Numbered from the stretch's first letter, positions 18,281-26,468 are shown. The stretch is DNA of 64,000 nucleotides from Flavobacterium sp. LMO8 (GCF_009495755.1 NZ_WIBJ01000033.1:20848-84847); one strand, 5' to 3'. Notes: a model not told the origin generated them from the sequence alone. Numbers and translations are program-made.

Positions 18281-19576
18281 TTATTTATTCCACTCAATTT
18301 TTCTGGAGAAATACATCACAGCAGCTAGTATTAAAAACAATCCAATACTTCCTACTAGTAAAGCATAATCTTCTAATTGGATAATCACATAAATAAAAGT
18401 ATATAAAACACTTAATGAAGCGCCAATAAACATTGGAAACTTTTTGTCTTTTAATATCGAAATCGAATAAAGCGAAATCATAATGATGACAGATGCTCCG
18501 GCAATCAAATAAGCAAAAGAAAACGTACTGTGTTCAGTAATCGAAATTAGTAAAGTGTAAAACATAATCAAAGCAATTCCAATCATCGAATACTGAAAAA
18601 TATGAATGTTAATTTTACTAATCGACTGAATCAAAAAGAAGATTAAAAAGGTTAATCCAATGACCAAAAATCCATATTTAGAAGCGCGTTCGTTTTGTTG
18701 GTATTCGTCAACCGGCGTAATAAAATCTACTGCAAAAGCGTATTTGCCTAATTCAGGTAAAACTTCAAAATAGTTTTGAGCAAACGGTCTATTAAAGTGT
18801 AGTATTTTCCAATTGGCTTCAAAGCCGTTATCCGTAATTTCTCTAGAAATAGGCGAGAAGTTACCATTGAAGTTCGGCGAATTCCAATTTGAAGTCATTT
18901 TAGCATCAGTCGTTTTTCCAATGGGAACCATTTTTATTTGCTTGCTTCCGTTGAATGAAATATCAAAGTTAAATTGACATTTATTTTGAAGTGATTTATA
19001 ATCAAAATAATTGGTTTCCAAACTTTCAATACTGTCATTTGTTGCATTGGCAACCGATTCAAACGCTAAATTCTGATTGCCAATTTTTATTTTTACTTCA
19101 TCTTTTAAGCTTTTTAAATTGGTAGTTCGAATTATAATTTTGGCACGATTCCAGTAAATGTTTTCGGACGGAATACCTTTTGACCCAAAATTAGGATTGT
19201 TGTATTTTCCGTTAAATTGCATTTTTGTGGTAAAAACATTTGATTTATAAATACTTCTTTCCAAAGGTTTTACCATGGTAACTTCGGTTTTGTTGTTCAA
19301 AGTTTCTGGAAAGAAATAGCCATAATTATTAGCTCCCGACATAGGGTCTTTGTAAGGTACTTTTAAAATTGGACCATAAAAATAAACGGAATTTCCCCAT
19401 TTTGAAGTGGTTTCCGAAATAACTTCTTTTTGTCGCACACTGCGTTCTACAATTAATTCTTGTACTAAGGCTAATGGAATGATTAATATTATTGTTAAAA
19501 TTCCTACCATTATCATTTTGGCGGTTGTGGTTTGAAAGAATGGTATTTTTGGTTCTTGTTGCATTGGTGTTTCCAT
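18281..19576 (-). CDS. creD: CreD-family inner membrane protein
   Basis: This 431-residue protein has an N-terminal span (about 20-40, KMIMVGILTIILIIPLALVQ), a large periplasmic beta-rich domain and about five to six C-terminal spans (about 295-425). ERSVRQKEVISETTSKWG after the first span and the FITPVDEYQQNERASKYGFL segment are CreD family marks. In enterobacteria CreD is linked to colicin and beta-lactam response; in Bacteroidota its job is unclear. It is the last gene of a compact operon with a winged-helix regulator. Confidence 0.9.
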   Translation of the reverse strand: METPMQQEPKIPFFQTTTAKMIMVGILTIILIIPLALVQELIVERSVRQKEVISETTSKWGNSVYFYGPILKVPYKDPMSGANNYGYFFPETLNNKTEVTMVKPLERSIYKSNVFTTKMQFNGKYNNPNFGSKGIPSENIYWNRAKIIIRTTNLKSLKDEVKIKIGNQNLAFESVANATNDSIESLETNYFDYKSLQNKCQFNFDISFNGSKQIKMVPIGKTTDAKMTSNWNSPNFNGNFSPISREITDNGFEANWKILHFNRPFAQNYFEVLPELGKYAFAVDFITPVDEYQQNERASKYGFLVIGLTFLIFFLIQSISKINIHIFQYSMIGIALIMFYTLLISITEHSTFSFAYLIAGASVIIMISLYSISILKDKKFPMFIGASLSVLYTFIYVIIQLEDYALLVGSIGLFLILAAVMYFSRKIEWNK

Positions 19577-19585
19577 GATTTTTAA

Positions 19586-19903
19586 TTAAAAAGGTGAATT
19601 TGATGTGATTGATTTGATAATAATTGAAAAATAGACAAATGCAATAGGAACATTTGCTAATACTATTGCAGTTTGAATTGCAATTTTTTTTCTCTGAGAC
19701 GGTTCTGTTATGAAGTTTATGAATAAATTAATTGCTACAATTATGTTTGTAAATAGAGCAGCAATTACATACAGAATTCCGATGTAAATAATGTTATCCC
19801 ATTTTGGAAATATGAAATAGCTCAAAAAAAGTATTGTTCCTATTAAAAATGAAAGTAAGGCAACTTGTATGGGAAATGGTAACATTAAAATTTTATTTTC
19901 CAT
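19586..19903 (-). CDS. Small membrane protein, three to four spans
   Basis: This 105-residue hydrophobic protein has spans at about 10-30, 36-60 and 75-98 and a basic loop (TEPSQRKK). I do not recognise a family. It lies 9 bp before creD and overlaps the end of an upstream 36-codon gene by 11 bp, so it belongs to the creD operon. A functional link to CreD is inferred from position only. Confidence 0.7.
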   Translation of the reverse strand: MENKILMLPFPIQVALLSFLIGTILFLSYFIFPKWDNIIYIGILYVIAALFTNIIVAINLFINFITEPSQRKKIAIQTAIVLANVPIAFVYFSIIIKSITSNSPF

Positions 19904-20003
19904 GGTAAATTGATTTTAGATTATTGATTAAATTTTTAGTAATTTCTTTAAAAAGGAATAAAACAATAAGAATTGTCATGATAAGAGTAATGAGCTTATT
20001 CAT
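19893..20003 (-). CDS. Candidate 36-residue single-span membrane peptide
   Basis: A short reading frame starts at the ATG at 20003 and begins MNKLITLIMTILIVLFLFK, a perfect single membrane span, followed by a basic tail (ITKNLINNLK). Its start overlaps the end of the COQ4-like gene by 8 bp and its end overlaps the next gene by 11 bp. Such overlap on both sides is typical of translated genes in compact operons. Without it the region would be an odd 92-bp gap. No homolog is known to me. Confidence 0.45.
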   Translation of the reverse strand: MNKLITLIMTILIVLFLFKEITKNLINNLKSIYHGK

Positions 20004-20460
20004 TTTGGTTCAGATTAAATGTTTGTTGAATTGTTGAAAGTGGAATTGTAAGCATTTTGTAAAAGTCTAAATCGTAAAAACGATGTGCTTTTTTCCCTTG
20101 TTTGTATTTTTCATAAAAGTTTTTATATTCGAATGGATAAAATAGTATTCCAGTGGCGATTACTATAAATACAAACGGACTCCTTTTTCCGTTTCCTAAC
20201 AGAATAAATTGCATGTCTATTTCATCTTTAACAGATATTCCTGTATTGGTAAGTACATGAAAAACATCGTGTTCTTCCAAAGTAGCCTGAATATTAAAAT
20301 TGTATTTTAACAAAAAACAACCATACTGAAATCCTAAACTTTCTTGCGGAAGCTTTAGAAAATCTTGCATAGAAATATCCCAAGCTTTAGTTTGTTTAAA
20401 TAGAAATTGATAAGGCACTTTGATGATTCTGTACAGAGTTTCGATTATGATTTCTTTCAT
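19996..20460 (-). CDS. COQ4-like protein
   Basis: This 154-residue protein contains HDVFHVLTNTGISVKDEID (about residues 64-82), which fits the COQ4 metal motif H-D-x-x-H-x11-E. COQ4 acts in ubiquinone synthesis in eukaryotes and many Proteobacteria. Flavobacteria use menaquinone, so the role must differ or is unknown. The N-terminal LYRIIKVPYQF and the later FYPFEYKNFYEKYKQGKKA also fit the family. It sits in the creD operon between the winged-helix regulator and small membrane proteins. Confidence 0.7.
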   Translation of the reverse strand: MKEIIIETLYRIIKVPYQFLFKQTKAWDISMQDFLKLPQESLGFQYGCFLLKYNFNIQATLEEHDVFHVLTNTGISVKDEIDMQFILLGNGKRSPFVFIVIATGILFYPFEYKNFYEKYKQGKKAHRFYDLDFYKMLTIPLSTIQQTFNLNQNE

Positions 20461-20515
20461 TTTATTAAATTTAAAAGTACTTTGAATTTCAAAGTAAATA
20501 GATAAAAAAATAGGT

Positions 20516-20812
20516 TTAACTTTTCTTAATTAATTTTTCAAGCGCTTCGATGTGAGAAGTAAAGGCAATTCTTCCTTCTTTTGTAGCACTATATTTTGTG
20601 TTGGGTTTTTTGCCAATAAATTGTTTTTCAATTTGAATGTAATTTTCTAATTCTAATGCTTTGGTGTGCGAGGCTAAGTTGCCATCGGTTACACCTAAAA
20701 GTTCCTTTAGCATATTAAAATCTGCACTTTCATTCACCATCAATACCGACATAATCCCCAAACGAATTCGGTGATCAAAGGCTTTGTTGATATTTTGGAT
20801 GATGTTTAGCAT
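20516..20812 (-). CDS. Winged-helix transcriptional regulator
   Basis: This 98-residue protein consists almost only of a winged HTH domain: FDHRIRLGIMSVLMV, NMLKELLGVTDGNLASHTKALE as the recognition helix, then a beta wing (YIQIEKQFIGKKPNTKYSAT). It resembles the ArsR/PadR-like regulators that sit before creD in other Bacteroidota. No metal or ligand site is visible. It follows the EF-hand gene without a gap and probably controls its own operon. Confidence 0.87.
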   Translation of the reverse strand: MLNIIQNINKAFDHRIRLGIMSVLMVNESADFNMLKELLGVTDGNLASHTKALELENYIQIEKQFIGKKPNTKYSATKEGRIAFTSHIEALEKLIKKS

Positions 20813-21187
20813 TTAAAAGGTTAAAAGTTTTGGTTTTATAAATTTTGTTGTGACATGAAATATTAAAGTTATCATTATTGTATATAACAAGCAAAAAGGG
20901 TAACCAAAAAAGACAAAAATTCCAAATCCAGAATCATTTATTAAATTATTTTCAAGTTCTTCCAACTCATATGTCATTTCCTCTTTTGAGAAAAATCCGT
21001 CGTTATTAATGTCATACTTTTTCATTTCTTGTTTAATCTTATAACTTTCATATTGAAAAGCTAAAATGGGGATTAAATATAAAATAACTGATGAAAAAAA
21101 GATAATTTTAAAATAACTTATTTTTTTCTTTCTAAGCCAAAATATACATAATAATAAAAGAGAACTTAATCCAACCAAAAAATACAT
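20813..21187 (-). CDS. Small membrane protein with one EF-hand
   Basis: This 124-residue protein has three hydrophobic spans (about 3-18, 25-45 and 90-115). Between spans two and three lies a canonical calcium-binding loop, DINNDGFFSKEE (about residues 59-70), with Asp, Asn, Asp, Gly and Glu at the right positions. The following acidic segment ELEELENN may extend the site. The family is not recognised. The gene is wedged without gaps between two genes of the creD operon. Confidence 0.7.
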   Translation of the reverse strand: MYFLVGLSSLLLLCIFWLRKKKISYFKIIFFSSVILYLIPILAFQYESYKIKQEMKKYDINNDGFFSKEEMTYELEELENNLINDSGFGIFVFFGYPFCLLYTIMITLIFHVTTKFIKPKLLTF

Positions 21188-21188
21188 C

Positions 21189-21812
21189 TTACTTTCTCTC
21201 GTATTTAAAATACATTAAACTTCCATATAAAATATGGCAACCTCCAAAACCTAATGCCCAGAACAACAATCCGTAGCCTAAGAACCAAGTCGAAAATAAA
21301 CCTAAAGCTATCATCGTAATTCCTAAATAACGAACATCTCCTAAAGTATATTTGCTAGCATTTACACAAGCTAATCCGTAGAATATCAAAGTTAATGGAG
21401 CAACTAAACCCAACATATTTTTTTCGATTAAAAAGATAATAAAAAATCCACCAGTTGCCAAAGGAATCATAAAGTTGATAACTAATCTTTTAGAAGCGCT
21501 GTTCCATACTTTGTCATGACTTTTTCTCGCTTTGCTGATACTCAACACAATTCCTGTTACAATCGACAACACTAAAACAGAAGTGGCAATAATCAATAAT
21601 CGAATTACTGCATCTTCAGAAATGATTAAATCACGATAAGCTCCCATTGTTGAAGTATCAAAGTAAATGGTTTTATAAGCTAACCATGCTCCAACCAAAG
21701 CATAAACGCCTGCTAAAATTCCCGATAAGCCACTCAAAGATATAAAACGTGATGATTTGTTCATCAAATTTTTGATTTCGGTAATGTCGTTAAGATATTT
21801 TTCGTTTTCCAT
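21189..21812 (-). CDS. Membrane protein, first gene of the creD operon
   Basis: This 207-residue protein has a hydrophilic N-terminus (MENEKYLNDITEIKNLMNKSSRF) and about six hydrophobic spans. It includes SLSGLSGILAGVYALVGAWLAYK and a C-terminal GYGLLFWALGFGGCHILYGSLMYFKYERK region. The ATG at 21812 was chosen because it gives the N-terminus typical of such proteins; the frame is open further upstream. The family has no known function. It is followed after 1 bp by the EF-hand gene, so it leads a seven-gene operon. Confidence 0.72.
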   Translation of the reverse strand: MENEKYLNDITEIKNLMNKSSRFISLSGLSGILAGVYALVGAWLAYKTIYFDTSTMGAYRDLIISEDAVIRLLIIATSVLVLSIVTGIVLSISKARKSHDKVWNSASKRLVINFMIPLATGGFFIIFLIEKNMLGLVAPLTLIFYGLACVNASKYTLGDVRYLGITMIALGLFSTWFLGYGLLFWALGFGGCHILYGSLMYFKYERK

Positions 21813-21898
21813 TTTAAAGTACTTTGAAATACAAAGTAAATAATAAATATTTTGTTGACCAAACATTTTTTACATTATTTTTGAAGAAATCATTTTCT

Positions 21899-22246
21899 AT
21901 GAAACCTACAGAAGCCTATATACTCCGTCAACCCGAACAATTCCAAGTGATGATGTTACATGTGCTTGCAGTAGTAGAGGAGGAGCTTTCGCAATCAGAA
22001 TTGCTATTTAAATGGGGAATTCCGTACGTGTATTATAAAAAAAAGCCATTTTGTTATTTAGCTCCTAATCATAAAAAGGGGTTTTTAGATGTTGGTTTTG
22101 CCAAAGGATTTGAGTTGAAAAGGAATCAAGAAACTCTAGTTGATGAAAAGAGAAATACCGTTAAATCGTTACGTTATTTTTCTATTGAAGAAATAGATAA
22201 CGCTGTTTTAAATGATGTTATTTCGGAAGCAAAATTGCTTTATTAA
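21899..22246 (+). CDS. DUF1801-family protein
   Basis: This 115-residue soluble protein begins MKPTEAYILRQPEQFQVMML and contains LLFKWGIPYVYYKKKPFCYLAP and KKGFLDVGFAKGFEL, the layout of the small DUF1801/YdhG-like fold family. No catalytic site is known. The ATG at 21899 was chosen because upstream codons in this frame run into the divergent gene. It stands alone and ends near a small hairpin. Confidence 0.8.
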   Translation: MKPTEAYILRQPEQFQVMMLHVLAVVEEELSQSELLFKWGIPYVYYKKKPFCYLAPNHKKGFLDVGFAKGFELKRNQETLVDEKRNTVKSLRYFSIEEIDNAVLNDVISEAKLLY

Positions 22247-22250
22247 TAAA

Positions 22251-22281
22251 AAATCACGAACTCGTTCAGAATCCGTGATTT
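22251..22281. terminator. Possible bidirectional terminator
   Basis: An 8-bp stem AAATCACG/CGTGATTT (22251-22258 with 22274-22281) encloses a second small hairpin (GAAC/GTTC). It lies between converging genes; T runs are short. Confidence 0.5.
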
Positions 22282-22299
22282 GTATAGTAAGCAATTTGA

Positions 22300-23145
22300 T
22301 TACAATCTGAAAATTCCACCAACCGCTATAATACGTTGGAAAAACCAAAAATTTTGTTCAGCATAATCAGCTTTATCATTAGTAGTTCTGATATTATTCA
22401 TATCAATATAACCTCCTTTTAATTCGGTTTGTATGAAAAAGTATTTAAAGAAGGTAAAATTTAATCCTACTTTTGCTGAAAGACCATATCCGGCAACATT
22501 AAAATCATCATGACGTTCTTTGCCTAATAAAGTTGCATTTGTTTTAGGATATAAAAATCCACCACCAATTCCTTCAGTTAAATTGATTTGAAATTTATCG
22601 GTATTTGGTAATCCAATTAAGCCAGATATATCATCTACACGAGAAATTTCGGTATTTACATAATTTAAACCATCAGTGTGCTCAAACAATAAAAAATCTT
22701 CATCTAATGTTAGTTGGCCATCTGCTGGATTTTCGTTATAGCTCCCTGCATTTGGATAATAACCTGTGTAGTCAACTCTTCTATCGTTATACATTACATA
22801 TTTCATATGGTCAAAACCAATTGAAATGTTGTAATGGTCGTTTATGAAATATCCAATTCTTAAATTAGTTTGAGGAATAGTCATTCGCGCCGGATTTACA
22901 TAATCAATATGCCATCCTTTTGGTTTGTCATGTGCCGAAACATTGTGAATTGTAAAATCGTAATCCGCACCTTTAAAACGAATGTCAGATTTGGAATAGG
23001 TTTCGCGATTTCCACCCCAAAAAACATAAAATTTACCTTTGTTTTTACTCGTGTATTTTTCAGGATTTTCGACTGTTTCTTGCGAAAAGGTGTACTGTGA
23101 AAAAACACAAAAAGTTAGTACAACCATTAAAAATGGATGTTTCAT
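22300..23145 (-). CDS. Outer-membrane beta-barrel-like protein
   Basis: This 281-residue protein has a signal peptide (MKHPFLMVVLTFCVFSQYTFS, cut before QETV). Its alternating strands include NLRIGYFINDHYNISIGFDHMKYVMY and GLSAKVGLNFTFFKYFFIQT, the paired long strands of a small barrel. The end GGIFRL lacks a classical terminal Phe but is hydrophobic. No family name is recognised. It starts 13 bp behind kdsA and may be its operon partner. Confidence 0.7.
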   Translation of the reverse strand: MKHPFLMVVLTFCVFSQYTFSQETVENPEKYTSKNKGKFYVFWGGNRETYSKSDIRFKGADYDFTIHNVSAHDKPKGWHIDYVNPARMTIPQTNLRIGYFINDHYNISIGFDHMKYVMYNDRRVDYTGYYPNAGSYNENPADGQLTLDEDFLLFEHTDGLNYVNTEISRVDDISGLIGLPNTDKFQINLTEGIGGGFLYPKTNATLLGKERHDDFNVAGYGLSAKVGLNFTFFKYFFIQTELKGGYIDMNNIRTTNDKADYAEQNFWFFQRIIAVGGIFRL

Positions 23146-23158
23146 TAAGATATTAAAA

Positions 23159-23977
23159 TTAAAATTGATTTACGGTTTTGCGAATGGCAACTAATTTAGT
23201 CATTAAGTTTTCGAAATAATCTAAGTGTAACATATTAGCACCATCGCTTTTTGCATTTGCTGGATCGAAGTGTGTTTCAATAAAAATTCCGTCAACACCA
23301 ACAGCGATTCCTGCTTTTGCAACAGTTTCAATCATATCTGGACGACCACCTGTTACACCAGCTGTTTGATTAGGTTGTTGTAATGAATGTGTTACATCTA
23401 AAACTGTAGTGGCATAGTTTTGCATGGTTGGAATTCCTCTAAAATCTACAATCATATCTTGGTAGCCAAACATTGTTCCTCTATCGGTAACCATTACATT
23501 TTGATTTTGGCAATCCAAAACTTTTTGAACGGCATGTTTCATACTTTCTGGACTCATAAATTGTCCTTTTTTCAAGTTTACCGTTTTACCTGTATTTGCA
23601 GCGGCAACTACTAAATCAGTTTGACGTACAAGAAAGGCTGGAATTTGTAAAACATCAACATATTCAGCTGCCATAGCAGCATCTTCGTTAGTGTGAATAT
23701 CGGTTACAGTTGGTACACCAAATTCTTTTGATACTTTTTGTAAAATTTTCAATGCTTTTTCATCTCCAATTCCAGAAAAACTATCAATTCTAGAACGATT
23801 TGCTTTCTTGAAAGAACCTTTAAAAACGTATGGAATTTGTAATTTATCAGTAACCGAAACTAATTTTTCAGCAATTCGCATAGCCATTTCTTCGCCTTCA
23901 ATAGCGCAAGGACCAGCTAATAAGAAAAAATTACCACTGTCTAAATGTTTAATTTGAGGTATGTTTTGTAAATTCAT
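23159..23977 (-). CDS. kdsA: 3-deoxy-8-phosphooctulonate synthase KdsA
   Basis: This 272-residue enzyme condenses phosphoenolpyruvate with arabinose 5-phosphate to KDO 8-phosphate for lipopolysaccharide core synthesis. Motifs are FFLLAGPCAIEGEE, FKGSFKKANRS (PEP site), SFSGIGDEKAL, VTDIHTNEDA, LKKGQFMSPESM, DVTHSLQQPN and the C-terminal ETHFDPANAKSDGANML. The Cys in AGPCAIEG fits the metal-dependent class. The ATG at 23977 fits the family; an in-frame ATG eight codons upstream is less likely. Confidence 0.96.
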   Translation of the reverse strand: MNLQNIPQIKHLDSGNFFLLAGPCAIEGEEMAMRIAEKLVSVTDKLQIPYVFKGSFKKANRSRIDSFSGIGDEKALKILQKVSKEFGVPTVTDIHTNEDAAMAAEYVDVLQIPAFLVRQTDLVVAAANTGKTVNLKKGQFMSPESMKHAVQKVLDCQNQNVMVTDRGTMFGYQDMIVDFRGIPTMQNYATTVLDVTHSLQQPNQTAGVTGGRPDMIETVAKAGIAVGVDGIFIETHFDPANAKSDGANMLHLDYFENLMTKLVAIRKTVNQF

Positions 23978-24072
23978 GTTGTGTTGATTTTGAAGTTGCA
24001 AAGATAAAAATAAAAACCTTCTAAACAGCGGTTTAAAAGGTTACTTATGTTACACTTTATTTAAAATGTTTT

Positions 24073-24534
24073 TTATTTATCACGGGTAGTTAGTTTTTTT
24101 ATAGAAAATCCTTTTGGGCACACTATTTTTCCTTTTTCAAAAATATTGAAATACATTGTAATTTTTTTTGTGGTACCTTCAAAAGTAACTTCATAAATTC
24201 CAATAGTTCCTGCACCCATATTAGTGTTTTTTGTTGGAAAAGGGCAACAAGTATCTACTTTTCTGAAGCTAATTTTTTCACCATTCGGACCTTCTAAACC
24301 ATTAAAATAATATTCAATGTTTATAGTTTCTTGTTTTTCATGAATAAAACCAATATTAACGGGATAATCTGGATCAAACCCATATTTGTTATTTTCAGCA
24401 TATTCTGTAATAACATATCTATTATCAGTAAATGAAGGTCTTTTGGCATTATTATCAACATTTTTCAAAGTTGATTTAGTACTTACACAACTGGTAATTA
24501 AAAATGTGGTAAAAATTAAAAGTAAGTATTTCAT
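24073..24534 (-). CDS. Small lipoprotein of unknown function
   Basis: This 153-residue protein starts with a lipoprotein signal (MKYLLLIFTTFLITSC, Cys16). The mature part contains VITEYAENNKYGFDPDYPVNIGF and DTCCPFPTKNTNMGAGTIGIYEV, with a CC pair that may bind metal or form disulfides. Similar small proteins occur next to kdsA in flavobacteria, and as I recall some are wrongly named after that enzyme. It has no aldolase features. It lies 1 bp after a DUF4199 gene. Confidence 0.72.
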   Translation of the reverse strand: MKYLLLIFTTFLITSCVSTKSTLKNVDNNAKRPSFTDNRYVITEYAENNKYGFDPDYPVNIGFIHEKQETINIEYYFNGLEGPNGEKISFRKVDTCCPFPTKNTNMGAGTIGIYEVTFEGTTKKITMYFNIFEKGKIVCPKGFSIKKLTTRDK

Positions 24535-24535
24535 T

Positions 24536-25039
24536 TTAATTTGGTTTAATCGTTGAATCTGAAGTTTTTGGTTTTAAAATATAAGCAACAATCGCGCCAA
24601 TTACTATTCCAAATGACAAACCTCCAGAAATACTTTGCCAAATATAGGCTGTTAAATTAAAGTAACTTTTTGCTTCTTCTAAAGTTAACCTTTTACTTTC
24701 TACTGAAAGAGTAATAAGCTTATCAAAATAGTTTGGAGTAATAAATTCATGTGTAATAAATTGTGTTATTGGACTAAATATTACCACAATAAAAGAAATA
24801 ACTACTCCTGAAATAAAACCTTGTTTCCAATTCATTTCTCCGTTGTAATAGTTTTTCTTTTTATCACTTAAAGCTAAATAATACAATAGAAAATTCGGAA
24901 AAATAATTAACATCGTAAAAAACATTTGCCATTTAATTTTTTCGTCATGAAATCCCAATTGTTTTTCTAATGTCATCCATGCCAAAAATATAATTGACAT
25001 AATTACAGCCCATTTTAATTCTATTTTAAACTTTTTCAT
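24536..25039 (-). CDS. DUF4199 membrane protein
   Basis: This 167-residue protein has four hydrophobic spans at about 8-24, 38-56, 72-95 and 132-155. The arrangement and the sequence NYYNGEMNWKQGFISGVVIS fit the DUF4199 family, common in Bacteroidota and of unknown function. It is the first gene of a pair with the lipoprotein behind it, and it is divergent from the YeeE operon. Confidence 0.82.
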   Translation of the reverse strand: MKKFKIELKWAVIMSIIFLAWMTLEKQLGFHDEKIKWQMFFTMLIIFPNFLLYYLALSDKKKNYYNGEMNWKQGFISGVVISFIVVIFSPITQFITHEFITPNYFDKLITLSVESKRLTLEEAKSYFNLTAYIWQSISGGLSFGIVIGAIVAYILKPKTSDSTIKPN

Positions 25040-25080
25040 TTTCTATAAAGTATTTTATTGCATCAAAATTAGCCAAAATT

Positions 25081-25121
25081 GTAACAATTGTTACCAAAAC
25101 CAATCTTAATTTCTATTTTTG
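25081..25121 (+). promoter_or_regulatory. GTAAC-N4-GTTAC palindrome and -7 box before the YeeE operon
   Basis: GTAAC at 25081-25085, AATT, GTTAC at 25090-25094 form a palindrome of the Crp/Fnr size class. A perfect -7 box TATTTTTG lies at 25114-25121 and no -33 TTG is seen. The palindrome centre is about 41 bp before the expected start, the class II activator position. Confidence 0.6.
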
Positions 25122-25140
25122 TACAAAATTGCAAAAAAAT

Positions 25141-25707
25141 ATGGAATTTATCTACGGAACATGGCATTGGTTAATTTCTGGTTTTTTAATCGGAATTACT
25201 ATGCTTATTTTAACCTACTTTGGAAAAAACTTTGGAATGTCGTCTAACTTAAGAACGATGTGTTCTATGGCTGGAGCAGGAAAATTTAGTGACTTTTTTA
25301 AATTTGATTGGCGCGAACAGAAATGGAGTTTAGCAGTTGTTTTAGGAGCAATTGTTGGTGGATTCATTGCTTATCATTTTTTATCAAATGGAACTGGAGT
25401 TAACTTAAATCCTGAAACAGTAAACCAATTACAAACGCTTGGTATTGAAGCTCCAAACGGAAAATTGCTTCCAGATGCGATCTTTAGCGTTGAAACATTA
25501 CAAACACCAAAAGGATTTGCCATTTTATTAATTGGCGGATTACTAATTGGTTTTGGAACGCGTTATGCAGGCGGATGCACATCAGGTCACGCTATTTCAG
25601 GTTTGAGCAATTTGCAATTACCATCATTAGTAGCAGTAATTGGATTTTTTATAGGCGGATTACTGATGGCACATTATTTATTACCACTAATTTTTAAAGC
25701 AGCATAA
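25141..25707 (+). CDS. YeeE/YedE-family transporter subunit (first of pair)
   Basis: This 188-residue membrane protein of the sulfur-transport (TsuA/YeeE) family carries the Cys motifs seen in these channels: SNLRTMCSMAG (about residues 33-43) and GFGTRYAGGCTSGHAISG (about 137-155). Family members import thiosulfate or related sulfur species through Cys relays. Four to five spans are visible. Bacteroidota often split the family into two short genes, as here; the partner begins 2 bp after the stop. The ATG at 25141 gives the family start MEFIYGTWHW. Confidence 0.87.
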   Translation: MEFIYGTWHWLISGFLIGITMLILTYFGKNFGMSSNLRTMCSMAGAGKFSDFFKFDWREQKWSLAVVLGAIVGGFIAYHFLSNGTGVNLNPETVNQLQTLGIEAPNGKLLPDAIFSVETLQTPKGFAILLIGGLLIGFGTRYAGGCTSGHAISGLSNLQLPSLVAVIGFFIGGLLMAHYLLPLIFKAA

Positions 25708-25709
25708 TT

Positions 25710-26123
25710 ATGAAGTTAGCACGTTTTTTTCTAACCGGAATTTTTTTCGGAATTGTTTTAACTAAGGCAGAAGCTGTTTCTTGGTATCGTATTTACGAAA
25801 TGTTTCATTTTCAATCATTTCATATGTTTGGAATTATAGGAACGGCTCTTTTTACAGGAATTGTGGGTTTACAAATCATAAAACGTAAAAAACTTAAAGA
25901 TTTTAACGGTTTTCCAATTAAAATTATTGAAAAAGAACCTGGTTTTTGGAGGTATATAATTGGAGGATCACTTTTTGGTCTTGGTTGGGCATTGGTTGGA
26001 AGCTGTCCTGGTCCCATTTATATTTTATTAGGAACAGGAACTTATGCAATAGCAGTTGTATTATTAGGAGCATTATTAGGAACCTATATTTACGGGTTAT
26101 TGAAAGATAAATTGCCTCATTAA
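25710..26123 (+). CDS. YeeE/YedE-family transporter subunit (second of pair)
   Basis: This 137-residue partner is homologous to the second half of full-length YeeE. It has four spans, the segment FGLGWALVGSCPGPIYILLG (about 95-114) with the conserved Cys, and an N-terminal TGIFFGIVLTKAEAVSWYRIYEM. It probably forms one sulfur-compound channel with the preceding protein. Both are likely activated from the palindrome at 25081-25094. Confidence 0.86.
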   Translation: MKLARFFLTGIFFGIVLTKAEAVSWYRIYEMFHFQSFHMFGIIGTALFTGIVGLQIIKRKKLKDFNGFPIKIIEKEPGFWRYIIGGSLFGLGWALVGSCPGPIYILLGTGTYAIAVVLLGALLGTYIYGLLKDKLPH

Positions 26124-26135
26124 AGTTGCGTTAAA

Positions 26136-26179
26136 GTAACAAAAGTTACGGTGTTTAGTTTGTAGATTTTGTAAATTTG
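26136..26179 (+). promoter_or_regulatory. GTAAC-N4-GTTAC palindrome and -7 box before the HMA gene
   Basis: GTAAC at 26136-26140, AAAA, GTTAC at 26145-26149, followed by a perfect -7 box TAAATTTG at 26172-26179 without a properly spaced -33 TTG. The centre is about 43 bp before the expected start. It has the same half-sites as the palindrome 1.05 kb upstream. Confidence 0.58.
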
Positions 26180-26200
26180 TATTTCTTAAAATATAATATC

Positions 26201-26467
26201 ATGAAAGCTACAGTATATATACAAAATTTGAAATGTGGCGGTTGTGCCAATACAATTACTAAAAATATTGCAACCCTTGATTCAATTATTGATGTTTCAG
26301 TAAATGTTGAGGAAAGTTCCGTTTCTTTTGATTATACAACAGAGGAAAAACTTATTGAAGTTAAAGATAAATTAAAAGCTTTGGGTTATCCAGAAGATGG
26401 AGAAGCAAATAGTTTAGGTTCAAAAGCCAAATCGTATGTGAGTTGTGCTATTGGTAAAATGAGTTAA
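26201..26467 (+). CDS. Heavy-metal-associated (HMA) domain protein
   Basis: This 88-residue protein is a single ferredoxin-like HMA domain with the metal-binding motif CGGCANT (M-x-C-x-x-C variant LKCGGC, residues about 9-14), as in copper chaperones. A further Cys in SYVSCAIGKMS near the end is unusual. Copper or another soft metal is the likely cargo; no P-type ATPase is adjacent. It shares a palindrome type with the YeeE promoter. The ATG at 26201 matches the start of the domain. Confidence 0.85.
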   Translation: MKATVYIQNLKCGGCANTITKNIATLDSIIDVSVNVEESSVSFDYTTEEKLIEVKDKLKALGYPEDGEANSLGSKAKSYVSCAIGKMS

Positions 26468-26468
26468 A

